27,970 nt of DNA from Lachnospiraceae bacterium (GTDB taxonomy: Bacteria > Bacillota_A > Clostridia > Lachnospirales > Lachnospiraceae), in assembly GCA_009774465.1 (NCBI GenBank), contig VSNT01000037.1, positions 1-27,970 of the forward strand, read 5' to 3'. Under the pieces are notes generated by a model that was given only the letters and a program-made list of their open reading frames with translations, was not told the origin of the DNA and ran no database searches. Below are positions 15,101 through 22,632 of this stretch, in pieces. Made by a program: the position numbers and the translations under genes. Positions within the stretch are counted from its first letter, which is position 1, and every line of letters begins with the position of its first letter.

Positions 15101-16096
15101 ATGAATCACACATCTATTGATTTCACATCATTTACACAGGCAATTCTTAAAAATCTTCAGGAGAAACTTGGATCTGATTATAAAGTATTTTCACATTGCG
15201 TCAGGAAAAATAATGGCGTTGAATTAACCGGCATTATTGCAAAACACGTAAGGCGCACTACATCACCTACTATTTACATTAATAATTTTTATAAAAAAGA
15301 TATAACGGAAGGAGAAGTTCAGAAAATTGCAGATGATTTGTTTAAAGAATTTCAGGCGGCCGAATTTGATAAGGATTTGGATTTGTCAAATTTTGTTTTG
15401 TTTGAAAAAGCCAGAGAAAGGCTTGGTTTTAAACTGATTCACGCCGGAAAAAATAAGGAGCTGCTGAAAACAGTGCCTTACAAACGGTTCCACGATCTGG
15501 CAATTGTATTTTATTATACAGTCGACGAAGCGCCTTTTCATGGAAAGGCTACTATTTTAGTGAATAACGCTCATATGGAGAGGTGGGGGATAAAGGCAGA
15601 AGAACTTATGGAAGTTTCACTTAAAAATACGCCTTTATTATATCCAAGTGTGATTACGAATATGGCGGATGTAATGAAGGAAATCCTTTCAGAAGGAATA
15701 AAACAGGATATTGAGGATGCCAGATTAGGAGACAGTAAGGAGCTGTTTGACGAAAGCTGGATTGACGATCTGATCGATCAGATGAGCGCGGGCAGCGGCA
15801 GGGAAAGGATGCCCATGTATGTGCTTACAAATAGAAAAAAGCTTTATGGCGCTGCATGTATGCTGTATCCGGAAGTTTTAAAAAATTTTTCAGAAAAACT
15901 TGGGCAGGATTTTTATGTGCTTCCCAGTTCTGTACATGAGGTGATCTTAGTGCCGGCAAATTCGGAGGCAGATCAGGAATCCTTGCGTGAAATCGTTACA
16001 GATATCAACAGAACACAGGTGGCAGAAGAAGAAATACTGGCGGATTCCGTCTATTTTTACAACAGGAGTCTTAACAGAATTTTATGGCTTTCATAG
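15101..16096 (+). CDS. DUF5688-like conserved protein
   Basis: A 331-residue soluble protein with no signal or membrane helix. It resembles the DUF5688 group, which is common in Lachnospiraceae and often found in many copies. The start resembles that group (FTQAILKNLQEKLGSDYKVFSHCVRKNNGVELTG, TIYINNFYK). The middle has FHDLAIVFYYTVDE, and the end has VLTNRKKLYGAACMLYPEVL with YVLPSSVHEVILVP. The function is unknown and no catalytic motif is obvious. I chose the ATG at 15101 with AGGAAAGAGG upstream; a TTG frame at 15059 would start in the efp terminator T-tract. A tRNA gene follows. Confidence 0.85.
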   Translation: MNHTSIDFTSFTQAILKNLQEKLGSDYKVFSHCVRKNNGVELTGIIAKHVRRTTSPTIYINNFYKKDITEGEVQKIADDLFKEFQAAEFDKDLDLSNFVLFEKARERLGFKLIHAGKNKELLKTVPYKRFHDLAIVFYYTVDEAPFHGKATILVNNAHMERWGIKAEELMEVSLKNTPLLYPSVITNMADVMKEILSEGIKQDIEDARLGDSKELFDESWIDDLIDQMSAGSGRERMPMYVLTNRKKLYGAACMLYPEVLKNFSEKLGQDFYVLPSSVHEVILVPANSEADQESLREIVTDINRTQVAEEEILADSVYFYNRSLNRILWLS

Positions 16097-16136
16097 AAAG
16101 GACACAAAGGCTTCACATTTTTTTGCATTAGATAAC

Positions 16137-16165
16137 TAGACAATCAAGAAAGCATGTGTTATTAT
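16137..16165 (+). promoter_or_regulatory. Promoter of tRNA-Arg (and probably the SH3 gene)
   Basis: TAGACA (16137-16142), 17 bp, then TATTAT (16160-16165) with an extended TG element (TGT at 16157-16159). Transcription should start near 16172, inside the left arm of the inverted repeat. No terminator is seen between the tRNA and the SH3 gene, so they may share this promoter. Confidence 0.68.
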
Positions 16166-16168
16166 ATT

Positions 16169-16293
16169 CAAGGTGATGTAACAAATTTGTAATATTTTTC
16201 TGAGTATGCACCCGTAGTCTAACGGATAGAACGAAGGCCTCCGACGCCTTTAATGCAGGTTCGATTCCTGTCGGGTGCATTTACATCACCTTG
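16169..16293 (+). repeat. 13-bp inverted repeat enclosing tRNA-Arg
   Basis: CAAGGTGATGTAA at 16169-16181 is the exact reverse complement of TTACATCACCTTG at 16281-16293. The arms lie 26 nt before and 1 nt after the mature tRNA. If transcription starts near 16172, about 10 pairs remain in the RNA and would join leader to trailer. A palindrome, ACAAATTTGT, follows the left arm at 16181-16190. Confidence 0.85.
16208..16279 (+). tRNA. tRNA-Arg(CCG)
   Basis: A 72-nt cloverleaf. The acceptor stem is GCACCCG with CGGGTGC and a discriminator A. The anticodon stem AAGGC/GCCTT holds the loop CTCCGAC, giving anticodon CCG, which reads the CGG arginine codon. The T-arm loop is TTCGATT. The D-stem is imperfect. 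CCA is not encoded and must be added enzymatically. Confidence 0.95.
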
Positions 16294-16321
16294 ATATTTT
16301 AACCGTAGAGAAAGGAAGTTT

Positions 16322-17605
16322 ATGAAACATTCAAAGCAGAACAAAATGCATATGCTGAAAGAAAAATTCATGACAGCCAGAGAATGGGTTATGGATCATA
16401 ACAAGATTGTAATGCCTCTTGTTCTAGTTGCCTGCGTGCTGATTACAATTGTGGTGGCTGTTAATGCCAATCATAAAGAGGTGCTTGAAGACGAAGCAAA
16501 GCAGGCGGCAATGGCATTGGACTCCGAGAATGCTTCAGGGGAAGGAACGGATACACAGGCTTTTGCATTGGAAGAAAATGCTTATCCTGAAATCAATAAT
16601 ATTATCAGAACTTATTATGATGCACAGGCTTCGGGGGATATTGCGGTAATCTCTTCTTTAAATACCTATTTAGATGAGATTGAAACAATACGGGTGCAGG
16701 AACTAAGCAAATACATTGATTCCTACCCAACCGTAAATGTGTATACCAAGCCGGGACTGACAGAAAACACTTATGTGGCTTATGTATATTCAGAAGTGAA
16801 GTTTACAGATGCAGAGCAGCTCCTGCCGGGAATGCAGACCTACTATATTGGTCAGGATGAGAATGGAGATTACTTTATCAATGACGGTACTTATGATGAT
16901 GTAATCTGGAAATATATTAAGGAAATTACCCTTCAGGATGATGTTGTGGATTTAAATAACAAGGTTGTTGTTGCGTATAATGAGTTGCTGGCAGAGAGCG
17001 AGGAACTTAATGAATTCATTGCATATCTGAAAGAAAAAATTAATGAGGATGTTGGAGAGATTCTTGCAGCAGCAGAGCAGGCAGAGGCGGAAGCCAATGA
17101 AATAGAAATGGCGTCTGCGCAGGAAGAGGCGCAGCCGCAGAATCAGCCGGCGGCTTCAACTGTACGTGCAACAGACGTGGTCAACATCAGAAGTTCAGAC
17201 TCTGAAGAGGCAGATAAGATTGATAAAGCTCAGATTGGCCAGGAATTCCCTCTGTTGGAAGAAAAGGGAAATGGTTGGAGCAAGGTAGCCTATAATGGCG
17301 GCGAAGCATATATTAAGAGCGATTACCTGGAGCCTGTTTTTGAGGAAGTTCTGGCTGCAGAAGGAACGGAAAATGAAGAGACTGCAGAAAATTCGGCAGA
17401 AAATACTGCAAATGATACGGTTTCCGGAACGGTTACGGTAATTGAAAGCGTCAGAGTCAGAAAAAGCGCCAGTACAGACGCAGAAGCCCTGGGAACAGTT
17501 TATGCCGGAGATGAGCTTGAACTTATTATGAAACAGGCAGATGGATGGACTAAGATAAAGTACAAAGGACAAACTGCATTCGTTAAGTCGGATTATGTAG
17601 AATAG
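16322..17605 (+). CDS. Membrane-anchored protein with two bacterial SH3 domains
   Basis: A 427-residue protein with one N-terminal transmembrane helix at about residues 29-47 and the rest extracytoplasmic. Residues 80-225 are an uncharacterised region rich in acidic and aromatic residues (YDAQASGDIAVISSLN, YFINDGTYDDVIWKYIKEI), followed by an Ala/Glu-rich helical linker. Two SH3b domains end the protein: about 278-336 (VNIRSSDSEEADKI to AYIKSDYLE) and about 369-427 (VRVRKSASTDAEALG to AFVKSDYVE), joined by a low-complexity linker. SH3b domains bind cell-wall peptides in known cases, so a wall-linked role is likely; no hydrolase domain is present. The oxidoreductase starts 10 nt later, so they are likely co-transcribed. 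Confidence 0.88.
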   Translation: MKHSKQNKMHMLKEKFMTAREWVMDHNKIVMPLVLVACVLITIVVAVNANHKEVLEDEAKQAAMALDSENASGEGTDTQAFALEENAYPEINNIIRTYYDAQASGDIAVISSLNTYLDEIETIRVQELSKYIDSYPTVNVYTKPGLTENTYVAYVYSEVKFTDAEQLLPGMQTYYIGQDENGDYFINDGTYDDVIWKYIKEITLQDDVVDLNNKVVVAYNELLAESEELNEFIAYLKEKINEDVGEILAAAEQAEAEANEIEMASAQEEAQPQNQPAASTVRATDVVNIRSSDSEEADKIDKAQIGQEFPLLEEKGNGWSKVAYNGGEAYIKSDYLEPVFEEVLAAEGTENEETAENSAENTANDTVSGTVTVIESVRVRKSASTDAEALGTVYAGDELELIMKQADGWTKIKYKGQTAFVKSDYVE

Positions 17606-17615
17606 AGAGAAGAAC

Positions 17616-18629
17616 ATGTTAGGGAAAGTTAATGTTGGTATTTTAGGAACCGGAAACATAGCGTCAGTCATGGCATCTACCATTGAGAGCATGAAGGGAG
17701 TTAAGCTTTATGCGGCCGCGTCAAGGGAAAAGGTAAAGGCAGATGTTTTTGCCGGAAAGCATGGCTGTAAAAAGGCATATGGATCTTATGAAGAACTGGC
17801 AGCAGATAAGAAAGTTGACCTGATTTATATTGCAACGCCTCATTCGGAACACTTTTCCAATGCAAAAATGTGTATCGAGTATGGCAAACCTGTGCTTTGC
17901 GAAAAGGCGTTTACAGCGAATGCACATCAGGCGGAAGAATTAATAAAATTTGCCGAAGAAAAAGGCGTGTTTATTACGGAAGCCATGTGGACGCGTTACA
18001 TGCCCATGCTTACAACGATCCGTGAGGTAATTGGCAGCGGAGTAATTGGCGACGTGAAAACTTTGACTGCAAATCTTGGTTATGTAATTGATGGGATTGA
18101 TCGTCTAAAGAACCCAGCGCTGGCAGGCGGAGCCCTTTTGGATGTGGGAGTATACCCCCTTAATTTTGCTCTTATGTTATTTGGAAATAACATTGAAAAA
18201 ATCGTCTCCAGTTGTACCTATACGGATACAGGCGTAGATGAGCAGAACAGTATTACCCTTCATTACTATGATGGCAGGGTGGCGCATCTTAACAGCTCCA
18301 TGAATTCCTTAAGCGACAGAATGGGAATTGTTTATGGAACTAAAGGATATATTATAGTAGAAAATATTAATAATTTTGAAAGTATATCAGTTTTTGATTC
18401 CAAATATAAAAAAGTTGGAACCTATAAATGTCCAAAAAAAATCTCCGGTTATGAGTACGAGGTAGAGGCAAGCATCAGAGCAATCAAAGATCATCAGCTT
18501 GAATGTGCGGAAATGCCTCATAGTGAAACCATTCGGGTGATGAAGATTATGGACGCCCTTCGAAAAGAATGGGGGATTGTTTATCCTTTTGAAAAGGAAG
18601 ATAATACAGAAATAGCGGAGCAGGAATAG
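17616..18629 (+). CDS. Gfo/Idh/MocA-family NAD(P)-dependent oxidoreductase
   Basis: A 337-residue two-domain dehydrogenase. The N-terminal Rossmann fold opens with VGILGTGNIASVMAST, followed by IYIATPHSEHFSNA and the catalytic-Lys motif GKPVLCEKAFT. The C-terminal domain has GALLDVGVYPLNFAL. Known members oxidise or reduce sugars, inositols or related diols; the substrate here is unknown, and the closest general likeness is to trans-dihydrodiol/D-xylose dehydrogenase-type members. It starts 10 nt after the SH3 gene and ends before a terminator. Confidence 0.9.
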   Translation: MLGKVNVGILGTGNIASVMASTIESMKGVKLYAAASREKVKADVFAGKHGCKKAYGSYEELAADKKVDLIYIATPHSEHFSNAKMCIEYGKPVLCEKAFTANAHQAEELIKFAEEKGVFITEAMWTRYMPMLTTIREVIGSGVIGDVKTLTANLGYVIDGIDRLKNPALAGGALLDVGVYPLNFALMLFGNNIEKIVSSCTYTDTGVDEQNSITLHYYDGRVAHLNSSMNSLSDRMGIVYGTKGYIIVENINNFESISVFDSKYKKVGTYKCPKKISGYEYEVEASIRAIKDHQLECAEMPHSETIRVMKIMDALRKEWGIVYPFEKEDNTEIAEQE

Positions 18630-18655
18630 AAAATAAAAATATGGAAAGACTAAAT

Positions 18656-18686
18656 GCAGGATGGATATGTGCCATCCTGTTTTTTT
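18656..18686 (+). terminator. Rho-independent terminator after the oxidoreductase gene
   Basis: CAGGATGG pairs with CCATCCTG around a 7-nt loop and runs into seven T residues. Confidence 0.92.
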
Positions 18687-18727
18687 AACATTTTTATTCA
18701 ATTTTTGGACCGGAGGAAGCTGAAGCT

Positions 18728-19159
18728 ATGAGAAATGATGATGTGAAGGTTTTACAGGAAGTGCAGAAAAATACAAAAATGGCAATGAAAGCGATTGATA
18801 CCATCAGTGATAAGATATTTGACGACAACCTTGCCATGCATGTGACCAGAGAATCCATGAAATATGCAGATCTTTATAATAAAGCAACTAACAGGCTGCT
18901 TGACGGAAAAGCAGCTTCTTATAAGGAATCTGGTTTTCAGGACATTATGCTGAAAAATGGAGTAAGGGCAAATACCATGTTTAACACCAGTACAAGTCAT
19001 ATTGCAGAGCTGATGATCCAGGGCTCAAACAGAGGATTGACCAGCATGTGGAAAGCCATTAACCATAACGAAAGAGCAGGAAATGTTTCTATGGAAGTAG
19101 CGAAAGAGTTAATGGATTTCGAAGAAAAGAATATTGAAAAGTTAAAGCAGTATTTATAA
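18728..19159 (+). CDS. Small conserved helical protein, ferritin-like in appearance
   Basis: A 143-residue, almost entirely helical soluble protein. Its four helices (QEVQKNTKMAMKAIDTISDKI, ESMKYADLYNKATNRLL, TSHIAELMIQGSNRGLTSMWKAINH, SMEVAKELMDFEEKNIEKLKQYL) resemble a family of uncharacterised clostridial four-helix proteins. The SHIAELMIQGSNRG stretch is the most recognisable part. I see no clear set of di-iron ligands (ExxH pairs), so a metal role is not supported. The ATG follows GGAGGAAG. It is a single gene between a terminator and the gdhA promoter. Function unknown. Confidence 0.7.
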   Translation: MRNDDVKVLQEVQKNTKMAMKAIDTISDKIFDDNLAMHVTRESMKYADLYNKATNRLLDGKAASYKESGFQDIMLKNGVRANTMFNTSTSHIAELMIQGSNRGLTSMWKAINHNERAGNVSMEVAKELMDFEEKNIEKLKQYL

Positions 19160-19195
19160 TTTTGAAACTTTTGTGATTTAATTTCTTAAAGTATA

Positions 19196-19224
19196 TTGTG
19201 ATTTTTTCAAGTACGTTATATAAT
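19196..19224 (+). promoter_or_regulatory. gdhA promoter with flanking dyad
   Basis: TTGTGA (19196-19201), 17 bp, TATAAT (19219-19224). The 6-bp arms AGTACG (19210-19215) and CGTACT (19244-19249) flank the -10 and start region, and a GTATAC palindrome lies between them, so a regulator may bind here. The leader is about 50 nt. Confidence 0.75.
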
Positions 19225-19282
19225 ACAGTGTATACAATGATACCGTACTACAATTATACTAAATTAAAGGAGGACATATTGT

Positions 19283-20617
19283 ATGTCATATGTTGATGAA
19301 GTGTTTCAGATGGTAGTTGAGAAGAATCCGGCACAGCCTGAATTCCACCAGGCAGTAAAAGAGGTTTTGGAATCTTTAAGGGTTGTAATTGAGGCAAACG
19401 AGGAAGCATACAGAAAAGATGCTCTTCTTGAAAGACTGGTTACACCGGAAAGGCAGTTATTATTTAGAGTTCCCTGGGTGGATGACAAGGGACAGGTTCA
19501 GGTAAACAATGCATTCCGCGTGCAGTTTAACAGCGCAATCGGCCCTTACAAGGGAGGTCTTAGATTACATCCCAGTGTAAACCTTGGTATTATAAAGTTT
19601 CTTGGATTTGAACAGATTTTCAAAAATTCTTTAACAGGGCTTCCTATTGGCGGAGGCAAAGGTGGATCAGATTTTGATCCCAAGGGAAAATCAGATAGAG
19701 AAGTTATGGCATTTTGTCAGAGCTTTATGACAGAATTAAATAAATACATAGGAGCTGATACAGACGTTCCTGCCGGTGATATTGGTACAGGAGCAAGAGA
19801 AATTGGTTATATGTATGGACAGTATAAGAGAATCAGGGGCGTGTATGAAGGAGTTCTCACCGGTAAGGGATTATCCTATGGTGGTTCTCTGGCAAGAACA
19901 GAAGCAACAGGTTACGGACTTTTATATCTTACGGAAGAAATGTTAAAATGCAATGGTCATGAATTAAGCGGAAAGACCGTTGTTATTTCCGGTTCAGGAA
20001 ATGTGGCAATTTATGCAACTCAGAAAGCACAGCAGTTAGGTGCAAAGGTAGTGACTGTTTCTGATTCCACCGGCTGGGTGTATGATCCGGAAGGAATTGA
20101 CGTGGCTCTTCTTAAGGAAGTAAAAGAAGTGAAGCGTGCAAGGCTGACAGAGTATGCAGCAGCAAGAAAGAGCGCTGAGTATCATGAGGGCAGAGGCGTA
20201 TGGAGCGTTAAATGTGATGTGGCACTTCCCTGTGCAACCCAGAATGAGCTGCTTATCGATGATGCAAAAGCTCTTGTAGCAAATGGATGTATTGCAGTTG
20301 CAGAAGGCGCTAACATGCCTACAACAATTGAAGCAACTGAATACCTTCAGGCAAACGGGGTGTTATTTGCACCCGGCAAGGCAGCAAATGCAGGCGGCGT
20401 TGCAACCTCCGCACTGGAAATGAGTCAGAACTCCGAGAGATTAAGCTGGACCTTTGAGGAAGTAGACAGTAAATTAAAGAATATCATGGTAAATATCTTC
20501 CATAACATGGATGATGCTGCAAAGAAGTACAATATGGAAGGCAATTATGTTGCCGGCGCTAACATTGCAGGCTTTTTGAAGGTTGCAGATGCCATGACTG
20601 CACAGGGAATTGTTTAA
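19283..20617 (+). CDS. gdhA: Glutamate dehydrogenase, NADP-type
   Basis: A 444-residue hexameric enzyme interconverting 2-oxoglutarate plus ammonia and glutamate. The family stretch RVQFNSAIGPYKGGLR and the catalytic-Lys segment PIGGGKGGSDFDPKG are present. So are DVPAGDIGTGAREIGYMYG and the Rossmann fingerprint VISGSGNVAIYATQKA. The length and the SDFDPKGKS and SxStGW signatures fit the bacterial biosynthetic NADP type (hexamer subfamily I); cofactor preference is inferred from likeness. AAGGAGGA lies before the ATG. It has its own promoter and a hairpin downstream. Confidence 0.95.
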   Translation: MSYVDEVFQMVVEKNPAQPEFHQAVKEVLESLRVVIEANEEAYRKDALLERLVTPERQLLFRVPWVDDKGQVQVNNAFRVQFNSAIGPYKGGLRLHPSVNLGIIKFLGFEQIFKNSLTGLPIGGGKGGSDFDPKGKSDREVMAFCQSFMTELNKYIGADTDVPAGDIGTGAREIGYMYGQYKRIRGVYEGVLTGKGLSYGGSLARTEATGYGLLYLTEEMLKCNGHELSGKTVVISGSGNVAIYATQKAQQLGAKVVTVSDSTGWVYDPEGIDVALLKEVKEVKRARLTEYAAARKSAEYHEGRGVWSVKCDVALPCATQNELLIDDAKALVANGCIAVAEGANMPTTIEATEYLQANGVLFAPGKAANAGGVATSALEMSQNSERLSWTFEEVDSKLKNIMVNIFHNMDDAAKKYNMEGNYVAGANIAGFLKVADAMTAQGIV

Positions 20618-20677
20618 TAGCCGAATTTCAAGAAAGAGCTGTTTAAAATGTTTCCCGAAGAAGAAAGATGATATGAG

Positions 20678-20716
20678 GAAGTCCTGTAAATCCAGTGTTT
20701 ATGGGACTTCTCTTTA
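20678..20716 (+). terminator. Hairpin downstream of gdhA
   Basis: GAAGTCC (20678-20684) and TAAA (20687-20690) pair with TTTA (20698-20701) and GGACTTC (20704-20710), separated by a TG/TG internal loop, followed by TCTTTA. It is probably a terminator, with a modest U-tract. Confidence 0.6.
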
Positions 20717-20731
20717 TGCATGGATAAAGTA

Positions 20732-20748
20732 TTTGGTTGATAACCAAA
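20732..20748. promoter_or_regulatory. 17-bp palindrome, possible operator of the two-component system
   Basis: TTTGGTT-GAT-AACCAAA, with perfect 7-bp arms, lies 41 nt before the response-regulator start. No promoter is obvious around it. It may be an autoregulatory binding site. Confidence 0.45.
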
Positions 20749-20789
20749 CCGGCACAAAACCTGTCGTTGCAGAAGAAAGGAAAATAATT

Positions 20790-21476
20790 ATGAGTAAGAT
20801 ATTGCTTCTTGAAGATGATTTAAGTCTGATTAACGGTCTTTCCTTTGCTTTCAAAAAGCAGGGATTTGGATTGGCAATTGCCAGAACACTAAAAGAAGCG
20901 GACAAGTTATGGGGGGAGGGCAAATATGATTTACTGGTTTTGGATGTATCCTTGCCCGATGGCACAGGTTTTGAATTCTGTAAAAAGGTCAGGCAGGTTT
21001 CTAAAGTACCGATTATCTTTTTGACTGCTTCCGACGAGGAAATGAACATTATTATGGGGCTGGATATTGGCGGTGACGATTACATTACCAAACCATTTAA
21101 GCTGGGGGTACTGGTTTCAAGAATCAATGCCCTGCTTCGGAGAGCAAAGGATTTTCATCAGGCTGATACGGAACTGCAGTCAAATGGGGTTAAAGTACTT
21201 TTGCTTCAGGGGCAGGTATTTAAAAATGGGAAACTGCTCGATTTGACTGCAGCAGAATATAAGCTGCTTTGCCTCTTTATGAAAAATCCCAATTGTGTAC
21301 TCACTAAGGAACAGATATTGGACAAATTGTGGGATTGCGAGGGCAATTATATTGACAGCAGTACGCTTACAGTATATATGCGCAGGCTGCGAATGAAGAT
21401 TGAGGATAATCCCAGTGAGCCGCAAATGTTATTAACAGTACGACGTATGGGCTATAAATGGGCTGTCAGTGATTGA
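20790..21476 (+). CDS. OmpR/PhoB-family response regulator
   Basis: A 228-residue regulator. The receiver domain has the acidic pair in LLLEDD, the phospho-acceptor Asp52 in LVLDVSLPDG, the Thr in FLTASDE and the Lys in ITKPF. The C-terminal winged helix is about residues 130-228 (LTAAEYKLLCLFMKNPNCVLTKEQILDKLWD, STLTVYMRRLRMKIE, VRRMGYKW). The start is set at ATG 20790, after GAAAGGA, giving the usual MSKILLLEDD opening; a longer frame back to 20610 adds 60 unlike residues and runs into gdhA. The kinase gene follows directly. Its likely target is the ABC exporter operon at 22633. Confidence 0.94.
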   Translation: MSKILLLEDDLSLINGLSFAFKKQGFGLAIARTLKEADKLWGEGKYDLLVLDVSLPDGTGFEFCKKVRQVSKVPIIFLTASDEEMNIIMGLDIGGDDYITKPFKLGVLVSRINALLRRAKDFHQADTELQSNGVKVLLLQGQVFKNGKLLDLTAAEYKLLCLFMKNPNCVLTKEQILDKLWDCEGNYIDSSTLTVYMRRLRMKIEDNPSEPQMLLTVRRMGYKWAVSD

Positions 21477-21484
21477 GGTGTTTT

Positions 21485-22522
21485 GTGAAAATATTTGTAA
21501 ACAAAGATATAAAGTATTTATTTTTGTCAATAGTGGTCGTTTTGATAAATTTTATTGTTCTGGCGGAGATATTGGCATGGGCGCTGTATCAGAAATTTTC
21601 CTTTGGATTACTGTTACTTGCTTTATTGACAGCAATAGCAATTTTGACAGTCTGTTTTTTGTATTTCCACAGACAAAACAGGATGTTGGAGGATGCGGTG
21701 TCCCAGATTAACGCCTATCTTGCAGGAAATGTAAATGCCCGCATTGAATGTGATGAGGAAGGTGAAGTTTACAGACTGTTCCATTCTGTAAATTCGATGG
21801 CTGCGGTGTTAAATGCTCATGCAGCAAATGAAGCAGGGGAAAAGGAATTTTTAAAAAATACCATATCTGATATTTCACACCAATTAAAGACTCCGCTGGC
21901 AGCGCTTAATATTTATAATGGTTTGCTTAAGGATGAAGCGGAAAAACTGCCGGACATAGGAGAATTTGTCACATTATCAGAACAGGAGCTTGATCGGATT
22001 GAAACACTGGTTCAAAACCTTTTGAAGATTACAAAGCTGGATGCCGGTTCCATTGTGATTGAGAAAAGTATGGAGAACGTAGCCGATATGATGCAGGATA
22101 TTGAACTGCATTTTGCATATAGAGCCAGAGAAGAGCAGAAAACAATTATTATTTCCGGTGCAGATAATATTTCACTTTTATGTGACCGGGACTGGCTGAT
22201 TGAAGCCATAGACAATATCGTAAAAAATGCTCTCGATCATACAGCAAATGGAGATACGGTACGCATTGAATGGAAAGCTTTGTCCGGTGCTGTCCAGGTG
22301 GCTGTAAAAGATAATGGCTGTGGGATTTATCCGGAAGATTTATACCATATTTTTAAGCGGTTTTACCGCAGCCGCTTTTCAAAAGATAAGCAGGGAATTG
22401 GTCTTGGTCTGCCTTTGGCAAAGGCAATCGTCGAAGCACATGGCGGCAGTATTGAGGTTGACAGTGAATTGGGAAAGGGAACGACTTTTACGATAAATTT
22501 TCTGATTCCTACAAAATTGTAG
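21485..22522 (+). CDS. Sensor histidine kinase, small extracytoplasmic loop
   Basis: About 345 residues. Two adjacent transmembrane helices near residues 9-31 and 36-58 are joined by a very short loop, so it has no real external sensor and probably senses within the membrane or through the exporter. A HAMP-like linker follows, then the DHp helix with ISHQLKTPLAAL (phospho-His near residue 132). The ATPase domain follows: NIVKNALDHT (N-box), DNGCGI (G1), FKRFYRS (F-box) and GIGLGLPLAKAI (G2). I prefer the GTG at 21485 because GAGGTG lies just upstream; a TTG at 21473 overlapping the regulator's stop has no ribosome site. Confidence 0.92.
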   Translation: MKIFVNKDIKYLFLSIVVVLINFIVLAEILAWALYQKFSFGLLLLALLTAIAILTVCFLYFHRQNRMLEDAVSQINAYLAGNVNARIECDEEGEVYRLFHSVNSMAAVLNAHAANEAGEKEFLKNTISDISHQLKTPLAALNIYNGLLKDEAEKLPDIGEFVTLSEQELDRIETLVQNLLKITKLDAGSIVIEKSMENVADMMQDIELHFAYRAREEQKTIIISGADNISLLCDRDWLIEAIDNIVKNALDHTANGDTVRIEWKALSGAVQVAVKDNGCGIYPEDLYHIFKRFYRSRFSKDKQGIGLGLPLAKAIVEAHGGSIEVDSELGKGTTFTINFLIPTKL

Positions 22523-22541
22523 GCTTGCTGTAGTCTTACAG
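22509..22541. promoter_or_regulatory. Two TACA/TGTA dyads upstream of the exporter genes
   Basis: CTACAA-AA-TTGTAG (22509-22522) overlaps the end of the kinase gene, and CTGTA-GTCT-TACAG (22528-22541) follows; the centres are 19 bp apart. The first contains TACA-N4-TGTA, which fits the known TNACA-N4-TGTAA-type site of BceR-like regulators. Both probably bind the adjacent response regulator. Confidence 0.55.
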
Positions 22542-22599
22542 TAATATTAATGTGCTATTCTTTCAGACACAGGCAAGAGATAAAGTTAATTTTTCTATC

Positions 22600-22608
22600 T
22601 GTTAAAAT
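22600..22608 (+). promoter_or_regulatory. Possible extended -10 promoter of the exporter operon
   Basis: TGTTAAAAT is an extended -10 element 25 nt before the ATPase ATG, with no good -35, which would suit an activator-dependent promoter. The dyads lie about 65-95 bp upstream. Confidence 0.4.
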
Positions 22609-22632
22609 GATTGAGAAAGAGGTGTTGGCACT

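Noticed and set aside
20610..20789. A 60-residue N-terminal extension on the response regulator
   Set aside because: It overlaps gdhA, runs through a terminator-like hairpin and palindrome, and receiver domains start at MSKILLLEDD.
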